DNA of 57,764 nucleotides from Thermococcus sp. (GTDB taxonomy: Archaea; Methanobacteriota_B; Thermococci; Thermococcales; Thermococcaceae). The position numbers were made by a program, and so were the translations under genes. The first letter of the stretch is position 1. Every line of letters starts with the position of its first letter. Below, piece after piece: positions 18,881-26,701 of the stretch. The stretch lies in contig NZ_JALUYR010000082.1 of assembly GCF_027012695.1 (NCBI RefSeq), positions 1 through 57,764 of the forward strand, written 5' to 3'. The notes below the pieces were generated by a model that made no database searches, was not told the DNA's origin, and was given only the letters and a program-made list of their open reading frames with translations.

Positions 18881-18897
18881 CTGGATTATTAATCCAG
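18881..18897. promoter_or_regulatory. 17-bp palindrome in the divergent region upstream of phr
   Basis: CTGGATTA-T-TAATCCAG is a perfect palindrome with 8-bp arms. It lies between the minus-strand gene starting at 18808 and phr at 19005, about 60 nt upstream of the phr TATA box. It looks like a binding site for a dimeric regulator. A looser pair GTATTC/GAATAC (18876-18881 and 18911-18916) flanks it. Confidence 0.45.
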
Positions 18898-18955
18898 GCA
18901 TCTATCGTGAATACCGGCTCATCCCGGGGAATTCCCCCGTCAGTTTCACCGAAAA

Positions 18956-18991
18956 GCTTAAAGTAGTCTTTTCTTACATTAGGTTAGGGAA
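18956..18991 (+). promoter_or_regulatory. phr promoter and Phr operator
   Basis: A TATA-like AGCTTAAAG is at about 18956-18963. At 18969-18991 the sequence fits the described Phr consensus TTT-N2-T-N2-C-N5-G-N2-A-N2-AAA at every defined base except the first A of the last triplet (GAA). The site covers the expected start of transcription, the same arrangement as in Pyrococcus, where Phr blocks polymerase recruitment at normal temperature. This points to autoregulation. Confidence 0.75.
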
Positions 18992-19004
18992 AGGGGGTGA
19001 GAAC

Positions 19005-19601
19005 GTGGAATCAAATAAGAACCTTGGAAGGCTACTGGACATCCTTGGAAACGAGACGAGGAGGCGGATACTCCTCCTGCTCACCCGAAGGCCCTACTTC
19101 GTCAGCGAGCTCAGCCAGGAACTCGGGGTCGGCCAGAAGGCCGTCCTGGAGCACCTTCGGATACTGGAGAGTGCAGGACTTATCGAGGGGCGGATAGAAA
19201 GAATACCCAGAGGAAGACCCCGGAAGTACTACACCATAAAGCGCGGCTTCAGAATAGAGGTCCTCCTTACCCCCTACGCCTTCGGCACCGAGATGTACGA
19301 GCCCAAAGTCCCGCGGCCCACCAAGGAGTACGATCAGGCAAGGGCTCTCATCAAGTCGACCGAACCCCTTGAGGAGAAGATACGCGAACTTCTGACGTTC
19401 CTGGAGGGGATTGAAAAGAGGATAGAAGAACTTGTAAGAACGAAGCAGGAGCTCGAAGAGGTCCGTCTCCTGACCGAGACCTACATAGAGAACCTCCTCC
19501 GCAGGATAGCCAGGGAGGACGAGCGAGAGTTCGAAAGAATAGTGAAACAGTTTGGACCCAGGCTGCCGAGAAAAATCCTCGATGCTCTGGAGGACGTTTA
19601 G
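19005..19601 (+). CDS. phr: Heat-shock transcriptional regulator Phr
   Basis: 198 aa, dimeric winged-helix repressor of archaeal heat-shock genes. Residues 8-90 form an ArsR-like winged HTH (GNETRRRILLLLTRRPYFVSELSQELGVGQKAVLEHLRIL, with the wing IERIPRGRPRKYY). A helical C-terminal half (about 115-195) should give the dimer interface. I recognise the HTH as very close to Pyrococcus Phr. GTG 19005 follows GGGGGTGAG. The near-perfect Phr site in its own promoter supports the name; a close paralogue is the alternative. Confidence 0.85.
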   Translation: MESNKNLGRLLDILGNETRRRILLLLTRRPYFVSELSQELGVGQKAVLEHLRILESAGLIEGRIERIPRGRPRKYYTIKRGFRIEVLLTPYAFGTEMYEPKVPRPTKEYDQARALIKSTEPLEEKIRELLTFLEGIEKRIEELVRTKQELEEVRLLTETYIENLLRRIAREDEREFERIVKQFGPRLPRKILDALEDV

Positions 19602-19625
19602 GGGAAGAGAGCCTGAGGAACGATC

Positions 19626-19829
19626 TCAGAGTATCTTGCCCTCTTCCTTTAACCTCACGAGCCTGGTCACGTAACCGGCTATTCTGTTCCTCGTGGTCTT
19701 GCTCTGGACGGTGGTGAGTTCTTCAACCTTCCTCTTGTTGTGCTCGAACTCCCTGTTGAACTCGTTTGGATAGCGGTCAATAAGCTCGCGGGCAACCCTC
19801 TTGATGAACGTCTGCTTGATGTTTCCCAT
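19626..19829 (-). CDS. rps17e: 30S ribosomal protein S17e
   Basis: 67 aa, archaeal/eukaryotic small-subunit protein. [21 protein letters not shown] and [23 protein letters not shown] are diagnostic. I set the start at ATG 19829, which matches the family N-terminus and follows GGGGGG at short distance; the open frame extends 12 codons further upstream but that extension is not part of the family. Transcribed alone, convergent with phr. Confidence 0.95.
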   Translation of the reverse strand: MGNIKQTFIKRVARELIDRYPNEFNREFEHNKRKVEELTTVQSKTTRNRIAGYVTRLVRLKEEGKIL

Positions 19830-19938
19830 CATCAAACCCCCCGTTAGCTTGATTCTGACAACCATACCCCAGTCTCGAAAGCGGTTTTAAAGCTTTTCCC
19901 TCACTCAGACTTATAAACCCCGCGACGGACCGGAATGC

Positions 19939-20367
19939 ATGTTGCGGGAGGCAGTTCACTGCAGAGGACACGAGAACGTTAGGGCCACCCACAAATCGAC
20001 GCTGGAGTTCACGAAGGAGGACCACCTAACCCCAAGGGGAGATTGCATACTTTGCGTTGGGGCGGATAAGGGGATAAACGACCTGAGCGAGGAGTTTAAA
20101 GCCGCGTTAAAAGCCGGAAAAAAGCTCCTCATCAGGATTAAGGTAGGCAACCTTGTTGAGGAAATCATCGCGGAGGGAAGCCCCGATCTGATCCTCGACC
20201 ACGACTGTTCGATGGTCGTCCGGAAGAGCACCTACATCGACGGGAGAACGCTTGCAGTGAGGGCGAACAAGGCCGCTAGAGACATTAGCAGGCGCGTTGT
20301 TGAGCTTTTGAAGAACCCTGAAACGGTAGCTGAGATCGAGCTCATCATCTCGGAGGAAAAGCCTTAA
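19939..20367 (+). CDS. DUF371 family protein
   Basis: 142 aa. The N-terminal CRGHENVRATHKSTLEFTKEDHLTPRGDCILCVGADKG is the hallmark of DUF371, an archaeal family of unknown function. The middle is a predicted beta-rich domain and the end is helical. ATG 19939 lies about 27 nt after a TTATAAA box with no ribosome binding site, so the mRNA is probably leaderless. Conserved cysteines near residues 8, 37 and 39 could bind metal, but this is a guess. Confidence 0.88.
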   Translation: MLREAVHCRGHENVRATHKSTLEFTKEDHLTPRGDCILCVGADKGINDLSEEFKAALKAGKKLLIRIKVGNLVEEIIAEGSPDLILDHDCSMVVRKSTYIDGRTLAVRANKAARDISRRVVELLKNPETVAEIELIISEEKP

Positions 20368-20401
20368 AAGGCCAAACTTTTATTAACTTCCGGTGATGAA
20401 A

Positions 20402-21070
20402 ATGCTCGAGGGTTACTACATCGTCGAAAACACCGGCATTGTTCCGGCCGAGAGGCGCTTCAAGTTCAAGGACCTCAAGGCTTGGGGCTACGACCTCCAC
20501 CTGGGAACCATAGACGGCAGGGAGGCCTACTTCGTCTCGAGAACCGGAACGAGGGAGGAGGGAGAAACCTACACGGAGGATGGAAAGAAGTACCACATCA
20601 GCGAAACCCAGAGGGAAATACCAAAGAACGCCCGACTGCTGGCGAAGATAATCATCGAGAGGGGCCAGCCCTACCTGGAGTTCTGGCTCGACACGGAGGG
20701 TGCCGACTACCCCCTGGCCAAAGAGGACCCGAGGATAATCCTTCACCGCTTCTGGAGGGAGAAGAAGTTCAGGCAACTTGAGAAGCACGTGGGCAGTGTT
20801 GGACTGACGACAGACTTCTTCAAGGACCGGGTTTTCATCAAGAGCATCCCCCTGCCCTTCGAGGAGTATCCGCCCAAGGTCAGGCGCGTTCTAAGGGAGG
20901 TCCGGGACGTCCACCGCGACATGACGGACTTTGGAAGGTTCGTCTTCCAGTACTATGGCGAAGAGGAAAAGACTCACAACTACCGCCTCTGGTGGCTCCT
21001 GCCGACGATACACCTCTTTGATGTCGAGGTTTCAAACGAGGTCGATAAGGTCTTGGCCATGCTCGACTGA
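20402..21070 (+). CDS. Conserved-looking protein of unknown function
   Basis: About 222 aa, soluble, rich in charged and aromatic residues. Notable segments: MLEGYYIVENTGIVPAERRF, LWWLLPTIHLFDVEV near the end, and RFVFQYYGEEEKTHNYRLWW. I do not recognise the family and see no signal peptide or catalytic signature. ATG 20402 was chosen because GGTGA lies 5 nt upstream; GTG 20393 and ATG 20396 are in frame. It follows DUF371 by 34 nt. Confidence 0.75.
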   Translation: MLEGYYIVENTGIVPAERRFKFKDLKAWGYDLHLGTIDGREAYFVSRTGTREEGETYTEDGKKYHISETQREIPKNARLLAKIIIERGQPYLEFWLDTEGADYPLAKEDPRIILHRFWREKKFRQLEKHVGSVGLTTDFFKDRVFIKSIPLPFEEYPPKVRRVLREVRDVHRDMTDFGRFVFQYYGEEEKTHNYRLWWLLPTIHLFDVEVSNEVDKVLAMLD

Positions 21071-21121
21071 TCCCCATCTTTCCCTTTTCTGACGTTTTCG
21101 GTATCACCGGGGGATGAGAGT

Positions 21122-21805
21122 GTGGACGTCCTGATCCGGCGAAGGCCCGTAAAGTACGCGAGAATTGAGGTGAAACCCGATGGTAAAGTGGTCGTCACGG
21201 CCCCGGAGGGCTTTGGCGTGGAAGGCTTCATCGATAGGCACAGGCGATGGCTCGAGGCCAAATTGGGGGAGATAGACGGCCTTAGGGAAATAGCTGAGTC
21301 GGGCTTTCCTATAGGGGGAGAGTTCTATACTGTGGTCAGGGGAAGAAAGACGAAGGTCCACGAGAGGTTTAGGACGGTGGTTCTCTCCGCCTACCGCGAC
21401 GAGGCCATCTCCGGTCTGAAGGCATTTCTCAGGCCGAGGCTCCTCCCGCTAGTGGGGGAGTACTCCCAAAAGATGAACGTCACCCCCGGGAAGGTCTTCA
21501 TCCGGCATCAGCGGAGCAGGTGGGGGAGTTGCTCAGCGAAGGGCAACCTCAACTTCAACGTCCGCCTCCTTTCCGTCCCGCCCGGGCTTCGGGAGTACGT
21601 TGTTGTCCACGAGCTGGCCCATCTGAGGTTCCCGAACCACTCAAAGGCTTTCTGGGAGTTCGTTGGAGGCTTTTATCCCGGATGGCGGAGCGCGAGGGAG
21701 GAACTCAGGAAGTGGTGGAGCATCATCGAGCTGAATTCCTACTGGAGGTGGCTGGGCGGTGAAAGCGAGGAGCTTCCTGAAATCCCTGGCCTCCATAACC
21801 GATGA
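21122..21805 (+). CDS. YgjP/WLM-type metallopeptidase domain protein
   Basis: 227 aa, of the M48-related YgjP (DUF45) group. The zinc motif HELAHLRFPNHSKAFWEFV starts at about residue 163: His-Glu-x-x-His with a third His six residues later. Upstream RSRWGSCSAKGNLNFNVRL is the other signature of the group. The start is GTG 21122 after GGGGGATGAG. The family is metal-dependent; substrates in archaea are unknown. Expected in the cytoplasm. Confidence 0.88.
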   Translation: MDVLIRRRPVKYARIEVKPDGKVVVTAPEGFGVEGFIDRHRRWLEAKLGEIDGLREIAESGFPIGGEFYTVVRGRKTKVHERFRTVVLSAYRDEAISGLKAFLRPRLLPLVGEYSQKMNVTPGKVFIRHQRSRWGSCSAKGNLNFNVRLLSVPPGLREYVVVHELAHLRFPNHSKAFWEFVGGFYPGWRSAREELRKWWSIIELNSYWRWLGGESEELPEIPGLHNR

Positions 21806-21869
21806 GCCTGAGGTTTGGCCCTCTTTCTTCCGCTCCTTTCCCCCAGGATAGAGTCCTTTTCACGCCCTT

Positions 21870-22127
21870 TTGATACCCCTGCTCCTCGTTAAGAAAGATG
21901 TTCCCTCCATTCTGCGCGGCGGGCTTAATACCAAGCCGCAGACCGGTTTCGAAAGCCTGATCGGGAAAACCGCGGTGGTTGTTGAAGACTTAACTCCTGA
22001 GGGCCTTGTGAAGCTCGAAGGTGAGGTTTGGAGTGCTAAATGGGTAAACGGGACTGCTGAACGGGGCGGGGAGGTTGTGGTCATCGGCGTGAGCGGCGCT
22101 AAGGTTCTCGTGGAACGCCGAGCATAG
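21870..22127 (+). pseudogene. Remnant of NfeD C-terminal domain
   Basis: The last 60 or so codons (TGFESLIGKTAVVVEDLTPEGLVKLEGEVWSAKWVNG...) read as the soluble OB-fold domain of NfeD, a membrane protein usually partnered with a stomatin or protease. No ATG or GTG is available in frame, only TTG 21870 right after a TAG, and the membrane part that should precede the domain is missing. The short leader does not look like NfeD. Most likely a decayed gene; a TTG-started stand-alone OB domain is the alternative. Its end overlaps the convergent frameshifted gene. Confidence 0.6.
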
Positions 22128-22532
22128 CTAATATCCTCGCTATCTCTTCCGGATGGTTCGTCGTGAAGGAAACCGTCCAGCCCCTTTTCTGCTTCAGCAC
22201 GACGCAACCTTTAGCTGGAAGGGTGAAGTGAATCGCCCGGAACAGCCCATCCAGCCCTCTGAAACGGAGAAGCTGGCGATGTTTTCTATCTTGACTGTCT
22301 TCCTGACCACAAGGCCGAGAAGGCCCCGTATCCTAACCTCACGCTCGTCTATCTCAATCCGAATGGCCACGATGTCAACGAGTACCGCCAGCAGAAGGAG
22401 GGAGGCCGCAAACATCATCCAGAAAGCCTTCGAGTAATAAGCGGCAGCGGTGCTCCAGGCCAGCAGCACCACCGCAAGGAGCATGAGCAGGGCGAAACCG
22501 CGGCTGAAAATCCTCTCCTCGTAGAGGGCCAT
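22099..22532 (-). pseudogene. Membrane protein gene split by a frameshift
   Basis: The first frame (22532 down to about 22265) encodes two membrane helices (residues 10-30 and 35-55) and a strand region ending FSVSEG. It then runs into a TGA at 22194 within non-homologous-looking residues. The -1 frame from about 22265 to a TAG at 22099-22101 continues in good Thermococcus codons: LDGLFRAIHFTLPAKGCVV, then KQKRGWTVSFTTNHPEEIARI. Together they make one about 144-aa protein with a PH-like C-terminal domain. A single missing base in the GTTTCAGAGGGC region would explain it; sequencing error or programmed -1 shift are alternatives. Confidence 0.65.
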
Positions 22533-22594
22533 GTCACCACCGGTTTTAGTTCGCGCAACCCCTTTAAACCTTGATGCAAACTTTCACCGGTGAT

Positions 22595-23017
22595 ATGATG
22601 ACCGGAACGGATGGACTTAGTGACGATGAGATAAGGAAAATTCTGACCAAGTACCGTAAAATAGCCCTCGTAGGCGCCTCACCGAAGCCCGAAAGGGATG
22701 CAAACGAGGTGATGCGCTATCTCCTCGAGAAAGGCTACGAGGTCTATCCCGTGAACCCGCGCTACGAGGAGGTTCTCGGGCGAAAGTGCTATCCAAGCAT
22801 CCTGGATATCCCTGACGAAGTTGAGATAGTCGACCTCTTCGTAAGGCCGGAGTTCACGATGGAGTACGTGGAGCAGGCGATAAAGAAGGGGGCAAAGGTT
22901 GTGTGGTTCCAGTTCGGAACGTTCAACGAGGAGGCCTTTAAAAGGGCCAGGGAGGCCAGCTTAACAGCTGTAGCCCACAGGTGCATAAAGCAGGAGCACG
23001 AGAGGCTCATCGGTTAA
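22595..23017 (+). CDS. CoA-binding domain protein
   Basis: 140 aa, a stand-alone CoA-binding Rossmann fold (YccU type). The nucleotide-binding loop is ALVGASPKPERDANEV, followed by YEVYPVNPRYEEVLGRKCYPS and the VVWFQFGTFNEEA segment. ATG 22595 (or 22598) follows the GGTGAT site; in-frame codons further up at 22571 lie at the TATA region and are unlikely. The last 4 nt overlap the end of the convergent methyltransferase gene. Physiological role unknown. Confidence 0.88.
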   Translation: MMTGTDGLSDDEIRKILTKYRKIALVGASPKPERDANEVMRYLLEKGYEVYPVNPRYEEVLGRKCYPSILDIPDEVEIVDLFVRPEFTMEYVEQAIKKGAKVVWFQFGTFNEEAFKRAREASLTAVAHRCIKQEHERLIG

Positions 23018-24114
23018 CCCCTGTACCTCAGCACGTGGATGTCCCTAACGAGCCTGTGCCTCTCCTCGTAGTCGGTGTATTTGCCAAGAACCTCGAAGCC
23101 GATCTTGCCGAGCCACTTTCTGTCTTTTCTGTATATCCCGCCGCCGCTCAGCCTGTAGGCCGGGAAGACGAAGACGACTTTTCCCTTCCTCCTCAGGACG
23201 TCGGCAAAGCTCTCGAAGACGGAATAGTAAAACCTATCAAGCTCGTTGGCCAGCTTTATCGCCTCCCCCCTGCTCGGATTTCTCCTGAGGGGCTTCCCAA
23301 GGTATGGCTCGGTAACTATCGCATCAAACCTCTGCCTGAAGCACCTCTTGAGCTTCCTCGCGTCGCAGACCTCTAAATGAGCCGAGTTCTTGAGGTGAAA
23401 CTCCCTTTTGAGCCAGGCGAGGTTCTTTTTCGCGGCCTTTATCTGCTCTGGATCGCGGTCGCTCCCGTAGGCGTTCAGACCCTGGAGAACGAACTCCTGA
23501 ACCACCGTTCCAATCCCGCAGAAGGGATCCAAAAAGCTTCCCTTCCTGATCTCAGTGAGGTTCACCATTATTCTCGCCAGCCTGGGAGGGATCGATAGGA
23601 TCGGCTTCTGAACGGGTCTTTCCACGTCGAGCTTCTTCAGCTCGAAGGGGTCCGTTACTTTAACCGTCTCGCCCACTAAAAAACTCCCGTCTTCCCGGAA
23701 TAGGAAGACGAAGTCCTTGACCTCCGGAAATCCCTTCAGTATAAGCTCGGAGGGCATCGCGTAAACCCTGGCGGGCTTGAAGAACTTCGCCGGGCCTTCG
23801 GACTTAAACGTCTTCTTTATCTCGCTCCCCAGTTTTCTCCACAGCCTCCAGTCGCTCCTCCCGTAGATGCTCACCGTAAACAGTCTCGAGTATTCGAGGT
23901 TCTTTAAGGCTTCTTCACCCTCACCGACTATCCTCACGAGCTTGAGCGAACCACCGAGCCACCTGAAGTGACGTTCCACCTTCGGGGACGAGTGAAAGAC
24001 CATCCAGCTCGAACCGGATTCCACAGGTCGGACGTGGAGAGAGAACCTTCGTCCGAATGAAAGGAATTCCGCCTCGCTGAGCGCGGGATTCTTGCCGAAG
24101 ATGACGGAGTACAT
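23014..24114 (-). CDS. Trm11-like SAM-dependent RNA methyltransferase
   Basis: 366 aa. The C-terminal half is a class I methyltransferase with SFLDPFCGIGTVVQEF as motif I, YGSDRDPEQI as the acidic strand, and VTEPYLGKPLRR in the place of the usual DPPY motif. The N-terminal half is a divergent RNA-binding region. This resembles the TRM11/Trm-G10 group that makes N2-methylguanosine in tRNA, but the TEPYLG variant suggests a distinct branch. ATG 24114. Target not determinable from sequence. Confidence 0.82.
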   Translation of the reverse strand: MYSVIFGKNPALSEAEFLSFGRRFSLHVRPVESGSSWMVFHSSPKVERHFRWLGGSLKLVRIVGEGEEALKNLEYSRLFTVSIYGRSDWRLWRKLGSEIKKTFKSEGPAKFFKPARVYAMPSELILKGFPEVKDFVFLFREDGSFLVGETVKVTDPFELKKLDVERPVQKPILSIPPRLARIMVNLTEIRKGSFLDPFCGIGTVVQEFVLQGLNAYGSDRDPEQIKAAKKNLAWLKREFHLKNSAHLEVCDARKLKRCFRQRFDAIVTEPYLGKPLRRNPSRGEAIKLANELDRFYYSVFESFADVLRRKGKVVFVFPAYRLSGGGIYRKDRKWLGKIGFEVLGKYTDYEERHRLVRDIHVLRYRG

Positions 24115-24167
24115 GGTCCCGGCTGGGGAGAGGTTCTTAAAAACGTTCCGGGGTTAGGTTAATAAGA

Positions 24168-24187
24168 GCCCCCGATCAACTGGGGGC
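24168..24187 (+). promoter_or_regulatory. Hairpin covering the ribosome binding site of the 24188 gene
   Basis: GCCCCC (24168-24173), an 8-nt loop and GGGGGC (24182-24187) form a perfect 6-bp hairpin ending one base before GTG 24188. If that GTG is the start, its G-rich binding site is inside the stem. A TATA-like GGTTAATAAG lies at about 24157-24166. Confidence 0.4.
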
Positions 24188-25501
24188 GTGAAATCAAAGC
24201 CCTGGAGGACCGACGTCATGCTCGTGAGAGAGATCCTCGCCTCCGTCGATGTCATCAGAGACCCCTATGTCAAATCGGTGACGTACGCCAGGATCGGGGA
24301 GAGGCTGGCCCGTGCCGGCGATGTCAACCATCGAACCGCCTTCCTGAAGGCCCTCGATACTGCCAGGGAAATCGAAGATCCGGTGAAGATGTTCCGTGCC
24401 CTTCTCTCCGTGGGCCACTCACTGGGTAGGGCGGGGTTCAGGACATATAGAAAGGTCTTTCAGACAGTTCTCGAGGACTCAAGACTTCTACCACCTCCCG
24501 GAAGGGACGAGGTGATGAGAACGGCCGTTTCCTACCTGCTGGCCCTCGGAGAAACGGGCGAGGCGGTAACCTACGCCCTCGAGATAGCCGATTCAAAGGT
24601 CAGAAACGAGGTCCTGCTCCAGATAGTGCGGGCCAGCGCAAGGACCATGGACGGAGACCAGCTCAAAGCCGCGTACAGGCTGAGGAAGGGCAAGCTAGCC
24701 CTCGAGTACATAGAGGGAGAACCCTATCTCTCAAGGGCCCTTCTCGAACTCACCAAGGCCTACATCTCCCTCGGAGCCTACGAAAAGGCCATCTCTCTGC
24801 TGAGGGCCATGGGGTCAAGGGAATGGACCAGACAGGCCTTCAAGGAAGTGTCCTTCCGCCTGAAGGAGAAGGGAGTTCTCGGGCATTATATAGACCTCCT
24901 GGAATCGATCGCCGGGGAGCTGATAGAGAAGTTTGGCAGGGAGTTCACGGAGGAGCTGGCGCTGGCCTTTGCCCTTGCCGGGGAAGGGAAGTCTGCGGTG
25001 GAGCTCATAAGAAAGCTCGAGAACGGGGATGATCTGCTCGTCAGCACCGCCCTCGAGCTGCTCGGAAGGGATCCCGAAGTCCTTCCGGACTTTATCTCCG
25101 TCCTGAACGAGGGGGAAGCCGAGCTGGTTGGAAAGGCGGTAATGAACCGTCTCCTTGAGAGGCCGGAGCTGGCGAGAAAGGATGTGGTTGAGGCCGTTGA
25201 AAAGAGCACTCCCAGCGAGGAGGTGCTGGCCAAGGTCTCAAGGTACTACGTCCTCACAGGAAGGATAGATGACGCCCTGAGGGTCGGCTCCAGGATCGAG
25301 GATCCTGAGCTGCGCTCCGTGGTAATGGCCGACGTTTCCCACCACCTGCTCAAAACGGGTGACATAGAGCGCGCCATAGACACCGCCCTCGAGGTGAGGG
25401 ATCCGCGGTTTTCTTCAATACTCGTCTCGGAGATCCTGATAAAGGCCCTTGAGAGGGAACTTCCCGGGAGGGTTAGGCAGTGGAGCGGCTCAAAACACTG
25501 A
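24188..25501 (+). CDS. Helical-repeat (TPR-like) protein, unknown function
   Basis: 437 aa, almost entirely alpha-helical. Repeats of about 33-36 residues can be read, for example YVKSVTYARIGERLARAGD, SRALLELTKAYISLGAYEKAI, EVLAKVSRYYVLTGRIDDAL and LRSVVMADVSHHLLKTGDIERAI. The pattern ALE(I/V)xD recurs after repeats. Such solenoids bind other proteins. The start is GTG 24188; ATG 24218 is an alternative. The end overlaps the next gene by 22 nt, which suggests a functional pair. No enzymatic domain seen. Confidence 0.75.
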   Translation: MKSKPWRTDVMLVREILASVDVIRDPYVKSVTYARIGERLARAGDVNHRTAFLKALDTAREIEDPVKMFRALLSVGHSLGRAGFRTYRKVFQTVLEDSRLLPPPGRDEVMRTAVSYLLALGETGEAVTYALEIADSKVRNEVLLQIVRASARTMDGDQLKAAYRLRKGKLALEYIEGEPYLSRALLELTKAYISLGAYEKAISLLRAMGSREWTRQAFKEVSFRLKEKGVLGHYIDLLESIAGELIEKFGREFTEELALAFALAGEGKSAVELIRKLENGDDLLVSTALELLGRDPEVLPDFISVLNEGEAELVGKAVMNRLLERPELARKDVVEAVEKSTPSEEVLAKVSRYYVLTGRIDDALRVGSRIEDPELRSVVMADVSHHLLKTGDIERAIDTALEVRDPRFSSILVSEILIKALERELPGRVRQWSGSKH

Positions 25502-25773
25502 TCGGAAAGCGGGAAAACAAGATCGAGTTCGTGAGGGATCTCGTAGACCTGCTCCTGACCGGGGAATTTTACTCGGACGAGGTGCTCTTCAGGGACGCCG
25601 TGGAGGAGATCTACTCCATCCTTCGTTCGGAGGTCGTGGAGAACTGCAGGAGGGATCTCACGGACGCCTATGAGACGGCGCTTCTCCTCAGGACCTCCAT
25701 CTCTGGAAGGACGGAAGGCGTCGGAGACCTCCTGCGAGAGCTGAGGCGAAACCTGAAGAGGGCGGGAAGCTAA
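25480..25773 (+). CDS. Small helical protein paired with the repeat protein
   Basis: 97 aa, charged and helical throughout (KRENKIEFVRDLVDLLLTGEF; YETALLLRTSISGRTEGVGDLLREL). The start is GTG 25480 inside the end of the upstream repeat-protein gene, 22 nt of overlap in a different frame. Family unknown. It ends in a 4-nt overlap with the convergent GTPase gene. Confidence 0.6.
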   Translation: MERLKTLIGKRENKIEFVRDLVDLLLTGEFYSDEVLFRDAVEEIYSILRSEVVENCRRDLTDAYETALLLRTSISGRTEGVGDLLRELRRNLKRAGS

Positions 25774-26327
25774 ACGTACTGGGCGTGGTGAGCTATCCTC
25801 TCGAGAAGTTCGTTGAAGCCCTCGTAGGTAACCAGGGACAGCGGAATCGCTTCCTGCTCCAGGCGCTTCTTTATGATTTTTCTGAGTTCTTCAACGCGCT
25901 CCTTCGGAACGAGGTCAACCTTGTTGATAACCACTATTATCGGCTTCTCATAGCGCATCTTGAGGATGTGGTGGAGCCTTTCCATCCCCCTGTGGAGGCC
26001 AACTGTCGCGTCAACCATGTGGATTATTATGTCTGCTGAGGTTATCTCCTTCACTATTTCCTTAAAGCGCTCCTCGCTGAGAACCTTCCCCCGAAGCTCC
26101 CTCTTGGGATCGAACAGGCCCGCTGTGTCGATGAGAACGAACTCATCCGCTCCCCCCAGGGGGTTCTTCATGCCCTTCGGTATCTTAAGCTTGCCGAAGC
26201 GCCGCCTTATCACACCCTTCGTCGTCCCGGGCAGGTTCTCAACTTCACTCACCTTTCCGCCTATGAGCGCGTTCATCAGCGTTGATTTGCCGACGTTCTC
26301 CGCGCCTATAATCGCAACCTTTATCAT
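25770..26327 (-). CDS. Era-like small GTPase
   Basis: 185 aa, a single G domain with no extra domain. G1 is GAENVGKS at 8-15, G2 the TT at 35-36, G3 DTAG at 67-70, and G4 NKVD near residue 140. It belongs to the TRAFAC/Era-like group as judged by the LPGTTKG switch I. Role unknown: ribosome assembly or membrane process are both possible. ATG 26327. A divergent promoter region separates it from the OB-like gene. Confidence 0.85.
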   Translation of the reverse strand: MIKVAIIGAENVGKSTLMNALIGGKVSEVENLPGTTKGVIRRRFGKLKIPKGMKNPLGGADEFVLIDTAGLFDPKRELRGKVLSEERFKEIVKEITSADIIIHMVDATVGLHRGMERLHHILKMRYEKPIIVVINKVDLVPKERVEELRKIIKKRLEQEAIPLSLVTYEGFNELLERIAHHAQYV

Positions 26328-26376
26328 ACCCTCACCCCTAGTGGTGATGAATCATGGGGATATAAAGGTGATGAGC

Positions 26377-26691
26377 ATGCCCAGGCGGGTTAAACTCGGT
26401 CACCACTACTACTACATCGTCACGGTTGATGACCTCCACTCCGGCGGTTTCAGGGGGAAGAACATCGTCATCAAGGGTGTAATCGAGGACAAACCCCTCA
26501 TCGAGTTCCTCCCGATGGAACTGCCGAGCTATCGGACGACCTTCACCGTGTCGGGAATAAAGGTCGAGTTCTCAGGAAGCCCCTGCATCGGCCTGGGTGA
26601 CAGTGTTAAGGTCTACGGCCGCTTCCTTGGGGACTGCATAATAGCGAGCGCCGTTGAGACCGATAGGGCGCTCTTCACAACCGAGGAGTGA
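26377..26691 (+). CDS. Small OB-fold-like protein, unknown function
   Basis: 104 aa, beta-rich: KLGHHYYYIVTVDDL, NIVIKGVIEDKPLIEF and IGLGDSVKVYGRFLGDCIIASAVE. The last part looks like the closing strands of an OB fold (GDxVxVxGR), so nucleic acid or ligand binding is possible. I chose ATG 26377, six bases after AAAGGTG; ATG 26371 is also possible. The open frame reaches further upstream only through the divergent GTPase gene. The next gene starts 10 nt downstream. Confidence 0.65.
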   Translation: MPRRVKLGHHYYYIVTVDDLHSGGFRGKNIVIKGVIEDKPLIEFLPMELPSYRTTFTVSGIKVEFSGSPCIGLGDSVKVYGRFLGDCIIASAVETDRALFTTEE

Positions 26692-26701
26692 GGTGCTGAT
26701 G

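Noticed and set aside
26330..26380. Two GTGATGA words as possible C and C' boxes
   Set aside because: No CTGA boxes at the right spacing; they are ribosome-site sequences of divergent genes.
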